A DNA stretch of 64,000 bases from an uncultured Massilia sp. (lineage in GTDB: Bacteria; Pseudomonadota; Gammaproteobacteria; Burkholderiales; Burkholderiaceae_D), in assembly GCA_913778765.1 (NCBI GenBank), contig CAJYXO010000100.1, forward strand, positions 62,001 through 126,000, read 5' to 3'. Position 1 is the first letter of the stretch; each line of letters starts with the position of its first letter. Below the pieces are notes generated by a model. That model made no database searches and was not told the origin of the DNA. It worked only from the letters and a program-made list of their open reading frames with translations. The position numbers were made by a program, and so were the translations under genes. Positions 49,321-59,189 of the stretch are shown one piece after another.

Positions 49321-52300
49321 TTACGCCGCGAGGCGTTCCGGGTTCGCCCCTTCCGACAGCGACCAGACGTTCAGCATCGCCTGTTCGAGGTCGGTCGGCT
49401 GGGCGAAGCCGGTCAGGCCCATCGCGCCGGTGGTGTCGCGCACGGCAGCCTGCATGTCGCCGGTCTGCCTGGTACGTTCCAGCACGGTCAGCAGCAGGCG
49501 CTGCTGGGTGCGGCGCAGGGCCTGCATCGCGTAGTTGCGCAGCTGTTCCTGCGACTTGCTGGTGGCCGGCAGCTTCAGGCCGCGCTCCAGCGTGTCGATG
49601 CCGGAAGCGGCGCGCAGCACCATGCCGACCTGCAGGAACTCGGCCAGCGACATGCCGCCCGGACGCTGCACCGACACCGCGGCGAACAGGAAGGCCGCCA
49701 GCGATTCGATCGTGTCGACCGTCTTCCAGGCCTGCACGAAGGACGGCGACAGGCCGGTGTGGGTGTCGGCATCCGACTTGGTCGAATTCAGGCTGCCCAG
49801 CTGCTCGGGCTGCGAGAACAGGTTCGACAGCTCGGCCATGCCGCCGGCGCCGGCCTGCTCCGCCGGCAGCGACAGCACGCCTTCGATCACGGTGCGCAGC
49901 ATCGTGCGGGTGCGGGCGTCGACCGTCTGCGAGACGTCGCGCGGCACCTTCAGGGCGTCGGCGTCGAGCGCGTCGAACACCGGCGCCAGGTGCAGGGCCG
50001 ACCAGGCCTGGCCCCAGGCCTTGACCACTTCGGCGTCGTCGATGCGGTGCTCCAGCGCCAGGTCGCGCAGCATCAGCGGACCGCAACGGTTGACCGACTC
50101 GTTGGCCAGCACGGTCGCCAGGATGGCGTTGGCCAGCGGATGCGCCAGCGGCTTGCGGGTGGCGACCAGCTGTTCCGGGAAGTAGGGACGCAGCATGGTT
50201 TCGGCCCACGGCAGCTCGGTCAGCGGCAGGGCCGCCAGCACGCGCTTGAAGCGGTTCTTGACGTTGGCGATGACCACCGCCAGTTCCGGCGTGGTCAAGC
50301 CCAGGCCGAGCGCCTTGCGGCGCGCCAGCTCGGTCTCGGACGGCAGCTGCTCCAGCTCGCGCGACACCGCGCCTTCAAGCTCCAGGCTGGCGATCAGGGC
50401 GGCATAGCCGTCGACCACCGCGCTGTTCGACTGGGCCTGGGCTTCGCGCACCAGCAGGTGGGTCTGCAGGGTGTTGTCGCGCAGGACCAGGTCTTCGACG
50501 GCGCCGGTCATCTCGTTCAGGATGCGGTTGCGGTCCGCTTCCGGCAGTTCGCCCGCGTTGACTTCGGTGTCCAGCCAGATCTTGATGTTGACTTCGTGGT
50601 CCGAGCAGTCCACGCCGGCCGAGTTGTCGATCGCATCGGTGAAGATGCGGCCGCCTGCCAGCGCGAATTCGATACGGCCGGCCTGGGTCGCGCCCAGGTT
50701 GCCGCCTTCCGCCACGACCTTGCAGCGCAGTTCGTTGCCGTTGACGCGGATGTTGTCGTTGGCGCGGTCCTTCACCTGGGCGTGGGTCTCGTTCGACGAC
50801 TTGATGTAGGTACCGATACCGCCGTTGTAGAACAGGTCGACCGGCGCCAGCAGGATGCGGTGCATCAGCTCTTCAGGCGTCAGGCTGGTTTCCTGGATGT
50901 CGAGGGCCGCGCGCACTTCCGGCGACAGCTCGATGTGGCGCGCCGAGCGCGGGAACACGCCGCCGCCGGCCGAGATCAGGCGCTTGTCGTAGTCGTCCCA
51001 CGAGGAGCGCGGCAGGGCGAACATGCGCTCGCGTTCCTTGAACGAGACTTCGACGTCCGGGGTCGGATCGAGGAAGATGTGGCGGTGGTCGAAGGCGGCC
51101 AGCACTTTCAGCTGGCGCGACAGCAGCACGCCATTGCCGAACACGTCGCCCGACATGTCGCCCACGCCGACCATGGTGATCGGGGTGGTGGCCATGTCGT
51201 GGCCCATTTCGTAGAAGTGGCGCTTGACCGCTTCGAAGGCGCCCTTCGCGGTGATGCCCATCTTCTTGTGGTCGTAGCCGTTCGAGCCGCCCGATGCGAA
51301 GGCGTCGCCCAGCCAGAAGCCGCGCGAGACGGCGATGCTGTTGGCGATGTCGGAGAAGGTCGCGGTGCCCTTGTCGGCGGCCACCACCAGGTAAGGATCG
51401 TCCTGGTCGTAGCGCACGGTGTCGCTAGGGGGCACGATCTCGCCGCGCACGCGGTTGTCGGTCACTTCCAGCAGGCTGGCGATGAACAGGCGGTAGACTG
51501 CTTCGCCCTCGGCCGCCACCACTTCACGCGCGGCGTCCTTCGGCATCTGCTTGCAGACGAAGCCGCCCTTCGAGCCGGCCGGCACGATGACCGCGTTCTT
51601 GACCATCTGCGCCTTCACCAGGCCCAGCACCTCGGTGCGGTAGTCTTCCATGCGGTCCGACCAGCGCAGGCCGCCGCGGGCGACCGGGCCGCCGCGCAGG
51701 TGCACGCCTTCGAAGCGGCGCGAGAACACGTAGATTTCGCGGAACGGACGCGGCTCCGGCACCAGCATCAGGTTGCTGGTGTCGAACTTGAAGATGATCT
51801 TCTCGCCGTCGTTCTGGAAGTAGTTGGTGCGCACGGTCGCCATCATCAGGTCGACCAGGGCAGCCAGGATTTCCTCGGTGTCGGCGTGGTTGACCTGGGC
51901 CAGGCCGGCCTTCAGCTCGGCCAGCTTGGCGTTGCCCGACGCATGCTCTTCTTCCGACAGCGCCGGATCGAAGCGCAGCTTGAAGCCTTCGACCAGTTGC
52001 TTGACCAGCGCGGCGCGGTCGCGCAGGGTTTCGGCCATGTAGCGGGTGGTGAACTTGCTGCCGGCCTGGCGCCAGTAGCTGATGTAGGCGCGCACCAGCT
52101 GCACTTCGCGGGTCGACAGGCCGCCTTCGATGGTCAGGCCGTTCAGGCGGCCATCTTCGGCGGCGTCGTTGAACAGGGCTTCGAACAGCTCTTCGGCCAC
52201 GTCCGCGATGCCCGGCTTGGCCAGCTTGGCGGCGGACTCGAGATCGACGATCAGGCTGGTCACGAAGTGGCGGGCGCCGTCGTTGGTGGTGATGGCGAAG

Positions 52301-54021
52301 GCCTGCTCGCGGTCGATCGCGATGCCGGCGTTCTGCAGGGCCGGCAGGATGCGCGACAGCGAAGGCACGCTGCCGGTCGAATACAGGCGCAGCGAGGCGC
52401 CGGTGGAGGCGTCGCTTTCGATGCGCACCGACACGTGGTTCGGTTTGCCGTTGTTCAGCAGCGCGCACAGGTCGCGGAAGGCGACTTCCGGATTGGTGGC
52501 GGCGACGTAGTTGACCGGCAGGGTCGGCATGAGCTTACGCAGGGCGTTGCGGGTCGGGACGTCGGCGATGTCCTCGGTCAGCACGGTGTAGCGGTCGTGC
52601 CAGCCGTCCAGCACGGACAGCAGCGGCTGCTGGATGTCGGTTTCGAGGTCGAGCGGATTGCGCGCGGCCTCGGCGATCAGGTAGACGCGGGCCAGCGGGC
52701 CGTCGGCGACCATGGTCTGGGTACGCACGTCGGTGGCGCCCGAGCTGTCCTTCAGGGCCTGGGCCAGCGAGGCCACCACGGCGGCGCTGTAGCGCTCGCG
52801 CGGCAGGTAGATCAGCACGTTCAGGTGGCGGCCGTAGACGTCGCGGCGGGCGAACACCTTGGCGCGCGGCTGCTTGTACAGCGACACCACCGCGCTGCAG
52901 ACCTGGGCCAGCCATTCCGGATCGGCTTCCAGGGCTTCGGTACGCGGCAGCGATTCGAGGATCTCGATGAATTTCTCGGCGCGGAAGCCTTCCTGGCGCA
53001 CGCCGGCGATGCCGAGCACCTTGGCCACGCGGCCGCGCGCGAACGGCAGGCGCGCCAGCGGGGTCGAGGTGGCGGCGCGGGTGAACAGGCCGAGGAAGCA
53101 GTGCTCGCCGACGGTGTTGCCCTGGGCGTCGGTGGCGCGCACGCCGATGAAGTCGAGCGGCTGGTCGCGGTGCAAGGTGCCGGCCACGTCGGCCTTCACG
53201 ATCGACAGGGTGTCGGCGCGCTTGGAGAGGATCTCGAAGTCGCCCGGGATGTTCTGGATGCTGGTCGCGTAGACCGGATGGGTGGTGTCCTGCAGCACGC
53301 CGATGCGGCTCGGGATGTCGCGCTCGAGTTCGCGCACGCCCGGCTTGACGAAGTAGTAGGCGTAGCCGAAGGGCTCGAAGCCTTCGTTGCGGGCCCATTC
53401 GAGGAAGGCGGCCACTTCCTGGCCGTCCGGGGTTCCTTGCGCGGCAGCGTCGGCGGCGACGGCGCTCATGCGGTCGCGCATGGCCACCAGGTCGCGGTGC
53501 ACGACGGCGGCGTCGCGCGCCACCATCTGGATGCGGCCGATCAGGGCGTCCAGTTCATCCTGCGGCAGGTCTTCGGCCAGCAGGCAAAGCACATAGGATT
53601 CCAGCGGCGCGCCGGCTTCGCCGACCGAGACCACGACGCCGTTCGCATCGCGGCGCACCGGCAGCACGGCGTTCATCACGCCCGAGGCCACCACGCGCTG
53701 GCGGCGCAGCGCCATCACGAAGGAATCGACCAGGTAAGGCATGTCCTCGTTGAGGATCAGGAGAGCGGTCGACATGCCGCAGCGGCCGTCGGTGTAGCGC
53801 ATCTGCGCGATCTGGCAGCCCGGCGCGGTGCGTTGCGCGACCTGGGCGAAGCCGTCCTGCAGGATCTTTGCCAGGCTGTCGGGCGAGACGCCGGCCAGGT
53901 CCTCGTCGTCGAGGGAACCGAGCCAGGCGCCGATCAGGGCGGCCACCTGTTCGGACGGCTTGTTATCGTTGACCAAGGCCAGCGTACGGGTACGCAAGTC
54001 CTGCGGCAGTGCTTTGTTCAT
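49321..54021 (-). CDS. gdhB: NAD-specific glutamate dehydrogenase (large, about 1566 aa)
   Basis: Full-length 1566-aa ORF with GGPVARGGLRWSDRMEDYRTEVLGLVKAQMVKNAVIVPAGSKGGF and DMSGDVFGNGVLLSRQLKVLAAFDHRHIFLDP. Confidence 0.96.
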   Translation of the reverse strand: MNKALPQDLRTRTLALVNDNKPSEQVAALIGAWLGSLDDEDLAGVSPDSLAKILQDGFAQVAQRTAPGCQIAQMRYTDGRCGMSTALLILNEDMPYLVDSFVMALRRQRVVASGVMNAVLPVRRDANGVVVSVGEAGAPLESYVLCLLAEDLPQDELDALIGRIQMVARDAAVVHRDLVAMRDRMSAVAADAAAQGTPDGQEVAAFLEWARNEGFEPFGYAYYFVKPGVRELERDIPSRIGVLQDTTHPVYATSIQNIPGDFEILSKRADTLSIVKADVAGTLHRDQPLDFIGVRATDAQGNTVGEHCFLGLFTRAATSTPLARLPFARGRVAKVLGIAGVRQEGFRAEKFIEILESLPRTEALEADPEWLAQVCSAVVSLYKQPRAKVFARRDVYGRHLNVLIYLPRERYSAAVVASLAQALKDSSGATDVRTQTMVADGPLARVYLIAEAARNPLDLETDIQQPLLSVLDGWHDRYTVLTEDIADVPTRNALRKLMPTLPVNYVAATNPEVAFRDLCALLNNGKPNHVSVRIESDASTGASLRLYSTGSVPSLSRILPALQNAGIAIDREQAFAITTNDGARHFVTSLIVDLESAAKLAKPGIADVAEELFEALFNDAAEDGRLNGLTIEGGLSTREVQLVRAYISYWRQAGSKFTTRYMAETLRDRAALVKQLVEGFKLRFDPALSEEEHASGNAKLAELKAGLAQVNHADTEEILAALVDLMMATVRTNYFQNDGEKIIFKFDTSNLMLVPEPRPFREIYVFSRRFEGVHLRGGPVARGGLRWSDRMEDYRTEVLGLVKAQMVKNAVIVPAGSKGGFVCKQMPKDAAREVVAAEGEAVYRLFIASLLEVTDNRVRGEIVPPSDTVRYDQDDPYLVVAADKGTATFSDIANSIAVSRGFWLGDAFASGGSNGYDHKKMGITAKGAFEAVKRHFYEMGHDMATTPITMVGVGDMSGDVFGNGVLLSRQLKVLAAFDHRHIFLDPTPDVEVSFKERERMFALPRSSWDDYDKRLISAGGGVFPRSARHIELSPEVRAALDIQETSLTPEELMHRILLAPVDLFYNGGIGTYIKSSNETHAQVKDRANDNIRVNGNELRCKVVAEGGNLGATQAGRIEFALAGGRIFTDAIDNSAGVDCSDHEVNIKIWLDTEVNAGELPEADRNRILNEMTGAVEDLVLRDNTLQTHLLVREAQAQSNSAVVDGYAALIASLELEGAVSRELEQLPSETELARRKALGLGLTTPELAVVIANVKNRFKRVLAALPLTELPWAETMLRPYFPEQLVATRKPLAHPLANAILATVLANESVNRCGPLMLRDLALEHRIDDAEVVKAWGQAWSALHLAPVFDALDADALKVPRDVSQTVDARTRTMLRTVIEGVLSLPAEQAGAGGMAELSNLFSQPEQLGSLNSTKSDADTHTGLSPSFVQAWKTVDTIESLAAFLFAAVSVQRPGGMSLAEFLQVGMVLRAASGIDTLERGLKLPATSKSQEQLRNYAMQALRRTQQRLLLTVLERTRQTGDMQAAVRDTTGAMGLTGFAQPTDLEQAMLNVWSLSEGANPERLAA

Positions 54022-54219
54022 TTACATCTCCAATGCTGGTAGTTATGCCAGGTCCGCCGCGGCTTGTGGCCACGTGTCCGCCGGCTTATGCGGACGGGGT
54101 TGTCCCGTCCAGATTCCGTGCTTCCTTATCCCGAAAGCTAATCCGCTATTAGAACATGACGCGCAGAGGCTGCGGGCCTGTTTAGTATCCATGCGGCAAC
54201 ATCTTTCAGGGCTGTGTTG

Positions 54220-55563
54220 TTAATTCAGGTCGTACAGGCCGGGCAGGCCGAGCAGGCGTTCCAGCTCTTCCAGCGCGGCGGCGCATTCGATCGCCAGCTG
54301 CGGGTCGGCCAGGTCCTTCGGCTCGACGTGGTCGCGGTAGTGGCGCTCGACCCAGGGCACCAGCTTTGCGTACAGCGCCTCGGTCATGATCACGCCCTGG
54401 TGCATGCTTGCTGCCTCGTCGTCGGTCAGCGCCACGCGCAGGCGCAGGCAGGCCGGACCGCCGCCGTTGCGCATGCTCTGGCGCAGGTCGAATTCGATCA
54501 GCTCGTCGATCGGGCCGCCCGACGCCACCAGGCCGGCCAGGTAGCGCGACACGGCGGCGTTCTCGCGGCATTCGTGCGGCACCACCAGCGCCATGCGGCC
54601 ATCCGGTTTCGACAGCAGCTGGCTGTTGAACAGGTAGCTGGTCACGGCGTCCACCACCGGCACCATGGCGGTATCGACGCGCACCGCCGCCAGGTCGGCG
54701 CCGACGCCGGCCATGGCGCGGCGCAGCGCGTCCAGGGTCGAGGCTTCGTCGGCGAAGGCCTGCTCGTGGTAGAACAGCACGTTGCCGTTGCCGACCGCGA
54801 TCACGTCGTTGTGGAACACGCCCTGGTCGATCACGTCCGGGTTCTGCGAGGCGAACACGGTGCGCGCGCTGTCCAGGCCGTGCAGGCGGGCGATCGCCTG
54901 CGACGCCTCGAAGGTCTGGCGCGCCGGGTATTTTTTCGGCGCCGGGGCCGACGGGTCGAACTCGACCTTCCCGTAGACGAAGAACTCGACGCCCGCGGCG
55001 CCGTGGGCGCTGGCGAAGCGCGTGTGGTTGGCCGCGCCTTCATCGCCGAACGCCGGCGTCGACGGCAGCGGCTCGTGCACCACGAAGCGGTCCTGGTTGG
55101 CGAACAGCGCGCGCAGGGTGCGGGTCGACTGGATGTGCTCTTCGGCGCGGTGCAGCTTGTTGTTCAGGTTTGCGGCCGTGAAGTGCACGCGGCCGTCCGC
55201 GGTGTCGGCGGAGGGGCTGACGGTGGCGGCGTTGGCGGTCCACATCGGCGATGCGGAATAGGCGCAGGCCAGGATCACCGGCGCTTCGCGCCAGGCCTGG
55301 GCCAGCACGTCGGCATCCGTACCGCTGAAACCGAGGCGGCGCAGCAGGCGGAAGTTCGGGCGCGCCTGCGGCGGCAACACCGCTTGCGCGAAGCCGCGCG
55401 CGGCCAGTTCGCGCATCTTGGCCAGGCCCTGCAGAGCGGCTTGTCTCGGGTTGGAGGCGCTGCGCACGTTGTTGAACGAGGCGACGTTGCCGAACGAGAG
55501 GCCGGCGTAGTTGTGCGACGGGCCTACCAGGCCGTCGAAGTTGAATTCGCGGGCGTTACGCAT
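54220..55563 (-). CDS. astB: N-succinylarginine dihydrolase
   Basis: [50 protein letters not shown]. Confidence 0.96.
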   Translation of the reverse strand: MRNAREFNFDGLVGPSHNYAGLSFGNVASFNNVRSASNPRQAALQGLAKMRELAARGFAQAVLPPQARPNFRLLRRLGFSGTDADVLAQAWREAPVILACAYSASPMWTANAATVSPSADTADGRVHFTAANLNNKLHRAEEHIQSTRTLRALFANQDRFVVHEPLPSTPAFGDEGAANHTRFASAHGAAGVEFFVYGKVEFDPSAPAPKKYPARQTFEASQAIARLHGLDSARTVFASQNPDVIDQGVFHNDVIAVGNGNVLFYHEQAFADEASTLDALRRAMAGVGADLAAVRVDTAMVPVVDAVTSYLFNSQLLSKPDGRMALVVPHECRENAAVSRYLAGLVASGGPIDELIEFDLRQSMRNGGGPACLRLRVALTDDEAASMHQGVIMTEALYAKLVPWVERHYRDHVEPKDLADPQLAIECAAALEELERLLGLPGLYDLN

Positions 55564-55569
55564 GATCGT

Positions 55570-57039
55570 TTAAAAGCTCAGTCCGGGGGACAGTTTGGCC
55601 GGCATTTCCAGCTCGGCGGTTTCGATCGAGGCGACCGGATAGGCGACGTAGTCGGCCGCGTAGTAGGCGCTCGGGCGGTGGTTGCCCGATTTGCCGACGC
55701 CGCCGAAGGGCGCCGAGCTGGCCGCGCCGGTGGTCGGACGGTTCCAGTTCACCACGCCGGCCTTGGCCTTCACGGCGAAGCGCTTCCACAGTTCTTCCGA
55801 CGGCGACAGCAGCGCGGCGGCCAGGCCGAACTCGGTGGCATTCGCGGCCTTGATGGCGCTGTCGAAGTCCGGCACCCGGACCACTTGCAGCAGAGGGCCG
55901 AACCATTCTTCGTCCGGGATGCCTTGCGCATCGGTGACGTCGACGATGCCGGCGGTGACGAAGCCGGCGTCCGGATCGAGCTGGCGCATGCGCAGCAGCA
56001 CCTTGCCGCCCTTCTCTTCCATCATCTGCTGGGCTTCGACCAGGCGCTTGGCCACCGCGCTCGACACCACCGGGCCCATGAAGGGCTGCGGCTCGGCGTT
56101 CGACGGCCCCACCACCAGCCTGGCGGCGACTTCGACCAGGCGGTCGATGAAGGCCTGGCCTGCCGGGGTGTCCTGCACGATCAGGCGGCGCGCGCAGGTG
56201 CAGCGCTGGCCGGCCGAGATGAAGGCCGACATCACCGCGTGGTGCACGGCCGGATCGATGTCCTTGACGTCCCACACCACCAGCGGGTTGTTGCCGCCCA
56301 TTTCCAGCGCCAGCATCTTGCCCGGCATGCCGCCGAACTGTTTATGCAGCGCGATGCCGGTCTGGCTGCTGCCGGTGAACAGGATGCCGTCCACGTCCGC
56401 ATGCGCGCCGAGCGCCATGCCGGTCTCGCGGCCGCCGTTGACAAGGTTCAGCACGCCCTTCGGCAGGCCGGCCTCTTCCCACAGCTGGACCGTGCGCACC
56501 GCCGTGCGCGGCGCGAATTCGCTGGGCTTGAACACCACCGTGTTCCCGGCGATCAGGGCCGGCACGATGTGGCCGTTCGGCAGGTGGCCCGGGAAGTTAT
56601 ACGGGCCGAACACGGCGAACACGCCGTGCGGGCGGTGGCGCAGCACGGCATTGCCGTCGGCGACTTTGGCATTCGTCTCGCCGGTGCGTGCGCCGAAGGA
56701 TTGCACCGAGATGTCGACCTTGTTGGCCATGGTCGTGACTTCGGTGCGGGCTTCCCACAAGGGTTTACCGACTTCCTCGGCGATGATCGCGGCCAGTTCC
56801 TCGTTGTGTTCCTTCAGCAGGTCGCGGAAACGCTGGCAGATGGCGACGCGCTGCTCGAGCGGGGTCAGGGCCCAGTCTTCGAAATGCGCGCGCGCGGCCT
56901 GCACGGCGCGGGCCACGTCGTCCTTGTTCGATTCCTTGCTGGTCCAGGTCTGGCGGCCGGTGGACGGGTCGATGGTGACCAGTTCCTGGCCGCTGCCGGC
57001 GAGCCATTCGCCGCCGATGTAGTTGGAGAGATTAGCCAT
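55570..57039 (-). CDS. astD: Succinylglutamate-semialdehyde dehydrogenase
   Basis: NYIGGEWLAGSGQELVTIDPSTGRQTW; LEMGGNNPLVVWD; SAGQRCTCARRL. Confidence 0.96.
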   Translation of the reverse strand: MANLSNYIGGEWLAGSGQELVTIDPSTGRQTWTSKESNKDDVARAVQAARAHFEDWALTPLEQRVAICQRFRDLLKEHNEELAAIIAEEVGKPLWEARTEVTTMANKVDISVQSFGARTGETNAKVADGNAVLRHRPHGVFAVFGPYNFPGHLPNGHIVPALIAGNTVVFKPSEFAPRTAVRTVQLWEEAGLPKGVLNLVNGGRETGMALGAHADVDGILFTGSSQTGIALHKQFGGMPGKMLALEMGGNNPLVVWDVKDIDPAVHHAVMSAFISAGQRCTCARRLIVQDTPAGQAFIDRLVEVAARLVVGPSNAEPQPFMGPVVSSAVAKRLVEAQQMMEEKGGKVLLRMRQLDPDAGFVTAGIVDVTDAQGIPDEEWFGPLLQVVRVPDFDSAIKAANATEFGLAAALLSPSEELWKRFAVKAKAGVVNWNRPTTGAASSAPFGGVGKSGNHRPSAYYAADYVAYPVASIETAELEMPAKLSPGLSF

Positions 57040-58066
57040 TCGTATTCTTCCTTACATTGAGTGACAGCGTGCGTACCGGGTCGCCCGCCTGGCAATGCAG
57101 CAGCTGCAGTTCGCGCATGTTCAGCGCCACCTTGGCGCCGCCATGGCAGGTTTGCGCGAGGATCATGCGGAAGTCCTCGAGCTTCGTGTTCGAGACCAGG
57201 GTGATGTCGCACTCGCCTTCCGGCGCGCCTTCATCGGCCACGGTCGCCACGCTGTCGCGCACCGCGCGCAGTTCCGAGACGCGGCCCTGCAGCACCGGGC
57301 CGGCGTCGAAGATGTCGACATAGCCCTCGTAGTGCATGCCTTCCTGCTCCAGCAGCTTGCGCGCCGGGAGGGTCGAGCGGTGCACCTGGCCGATCACGGA
57401 CTGGGCGTCTTCCGGCAGGTAGTCGACGTACAGCGGCTGGCGCGGCATCAGCTCGGCGATGAAGGACTTCTTGCCGATCGCGGTGAGGCCGTCGACGTGG
57501 TCGAAGTCCATCTTGAAGAAGTGGCGGCCGAGTCCCTCGTAGAACGGCGAGGTGCCGTCTTCCGCCTGGAAGCCGCGCATCTCGGCGATGATCTTCTCGG
57601 TGAACATCTGCTGGAACTGGGCGATGAACAGGAAGCGGCTCTTCGACAGGAACTTGCCGTTGTGGCCAGTGCGGTATTCCGGCATCAGGAACAGCGAGCA
57701 CAATTCGCTCGAGCCGGTCAGGTCGTTCGACAGGTAGAGCGTGTCCATGCGCGTGAACACGCCGAGTTCGCGGCTGGAGTGGACCAGGGTGCCGATCCGG
57801 TAGTTGTAGAAGGGCTCCGTCAGGCCGACCGCGGCCTTGATGGCGCACACGCCGGCCAGGCGGTGGTTGGCGGTGTCTTCCATCACGAACATGTAGTCGC
57901 GCTGTTCGGGCGGGACGGTCTGGGCGAAGGAGCCGACCGCGGTCGTCACGCGTTCGCCCAGCATGTCGCGGTCCGGTTTCAGGGTCGTCATGCCGCTGCC
58001 GACCTGGCGCGCCATCTCGATCAGCGGATCGACGTCGTCCAGGGTGATTGCGCGAATTACGAGCAT
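57032..58066 (-). CDS. Arginine N-succinyltransferase, second (AruG-type) subunit
   Basis: MLVIRAITLDDVDPLIEMARQVGSGMTTLKPDRDMLGERV; overlaps astD start. Confidence 0.9.
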   Translation of the reverse strand: MLVIRAITLDDVDPLIEMARQVGSGMTTLKPDRDMLGERVTTAVGSFAQTVPPEQRDYMFVMEDTANHRLAGVCAIKAAVGLTEPFYNYRIGTLVHSSRELGVFTRMDTLYLSNDLTGSSELCSLFLMPEYRTGHNGKFLSKSRFLFIAQFQQMFTEKIIAEMRGFQAEDGTSPFYEGLGRHFFKMDFDHVDGLTAIGKKSFIAELMPRQPLYVDYLPEDAQSVIGQVHRSTLPARKLLEQEGMHYEGYVDIFDAGPVLQGRVSELRAVRDSVATVADEGAPEGECDITLVSNTKLEDFRMILAQTCHGGAKVALNMRELQLLHCQAGDPVRTLSLNVRKNTNG

Positions 58067-58078
58067 GGGTCTGTTCCT

Positions 58079-59122
58079 TTAAATGCGCACGCAGATGACG
58101 TTGTCGCCCGGCGCGACCTTGAGCGCCTGCTGGGCCCAGGCCGGCAGGCACAGGGCCTCGCTGGATTCGGCCGGCGCGCAGGCGACGACGATGGCGCGGA
58201 AGTTGCGCTCGGTGCCGGCGACGGCATACTCGACCATGCTGTCCGGCGATCCGGCCGGCTGGTCCTGGGTCGCCACGCGCCGCACCATCGAGCCGCGGAA
58301 GGAGCGCAGCGCGTTCTTGTGGGCCTGCAGGATCGGGCCGCCGTCGAAGATGTCGATGTACTCGTCGGCCTCGAAGCCCTCTTCCGTCAGCAGGTCGAAC
58401 GCCAGCTGGCCGCTCGGATGGATCTGGCCCATCGCCGCCTGCGCCGGTCCGGGCAGCAGCGGCACATACACCGGGTAGTGCGGCATCAGCTCGACGATCA
58501 GGGTGCGGTTGCGGGCGCCGCCGATGACGCGCTCGGCGTCCAGGAAATCCATCTTGAAGAACTTGCGGCCGAGCGCATCCCAGAACGGCGACTGGCCGTC
58601 GTCGTTGGTGACGCCGGCCAGCGGCACGAAGAAGCGGTCGCCGAAGCGGTGCGGCGCCAGCACCGCGTACAGCAGGCGGGCGCGCGACAGCAGCGCGGCT
58701 TCGTGGCTTGCGTTATCGCCGTGGCGGACGCTCGGGCTGATGAAGAAGCCGGACAGCTGCGAGTAGGCGGTCAGCTCCGAGCACAGGGTCAGCGCGTGCA
58801 CGCTGTGGCTGATGTTCAGGTCGCGCGAGACCTGCTGGATCACGTCGTTGCGGAACGCGAAATAAGTGCCGTTCGAGCCGGCCGAGGCGTGGATCGCGGC
58901 GGTGCCGACCAGTTCGCGGTGCTCGAGGTCTTCCAGCACGAACAGGTAAGTCTCTTCGCTGGGAATGTCGACGTGGGCCGCGAAGGACGCGACGGAACGC
59001 TCGACCAGGGCGGCGATCTTTTCGCGCGTGCGCGGCAGGGTATGCACTCCCGGCATGGAGGCGGCCAGCAGCGTCTCGAGGGCGCCGACATCCGCGGGCT
59101 CTACCGGACGGACTACGTACAT
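58079..59122 (-). CDS. Arginine N-succinyltransferase, first (AruF-type) subunit
   Basis: MYVVRPVEPADVGALETLLAASMPGVHTLPRTREKIAALVERSV; paralogous to the 57032..58066 product. Confidence 0.9.
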   Translation of the reverse strand: MYVVRPVEPADVGALETLLAASMPGVHTLPRTREKIAALVERSVASFAAHVDIPSEETYLFVLEDLEHRELVGTAAIHASAGSNGTYFAFRNDVIQQVSRDLNISHSVHALTLCSELTAYSQLSGFFISPSVRHGDNASHEAALLSRARLLYAVLAPHRFGDRFFVPLAGVTNDDGQSPFWDALGRKFFKMDFLDAERVIGGARNRTLIVELMPHYPVYVPLLPGPAQAAMGQIHPSGQLAFDLLTEEGFEADEYIDIFDGGPILQAHKNALRSFRGSMVRRVATQDQPAGSPDSMVEYAVAGTERNFRAIVVACAPAESSEALCLPAWAQQALKVAPGDNVICVRI

Positions 59123-59189
59123 GGGAACTCCCGATCTAGAGTCGGACAAGGTACGAGCCGGCCGCTTGCACGGCCGGCGGATGGTCTGC

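Noticed and set aside
48841-54042. 1733-aa plus-strand ORF opposite NAD-GDH
   Set aside because: Mirror-frame open reading caused by high GC and GC-biased third positions; His/Arg/Val/Gln-rich low-complexity translation with no recognisable domain, whereas the opposite strand encodes a full NAD-GDH.
54214-57060. 948-aa plus-strand ORF opposite astB/astD
   Set aside because: Spans two real genes and their junction in antisense; no coherent protein signature.
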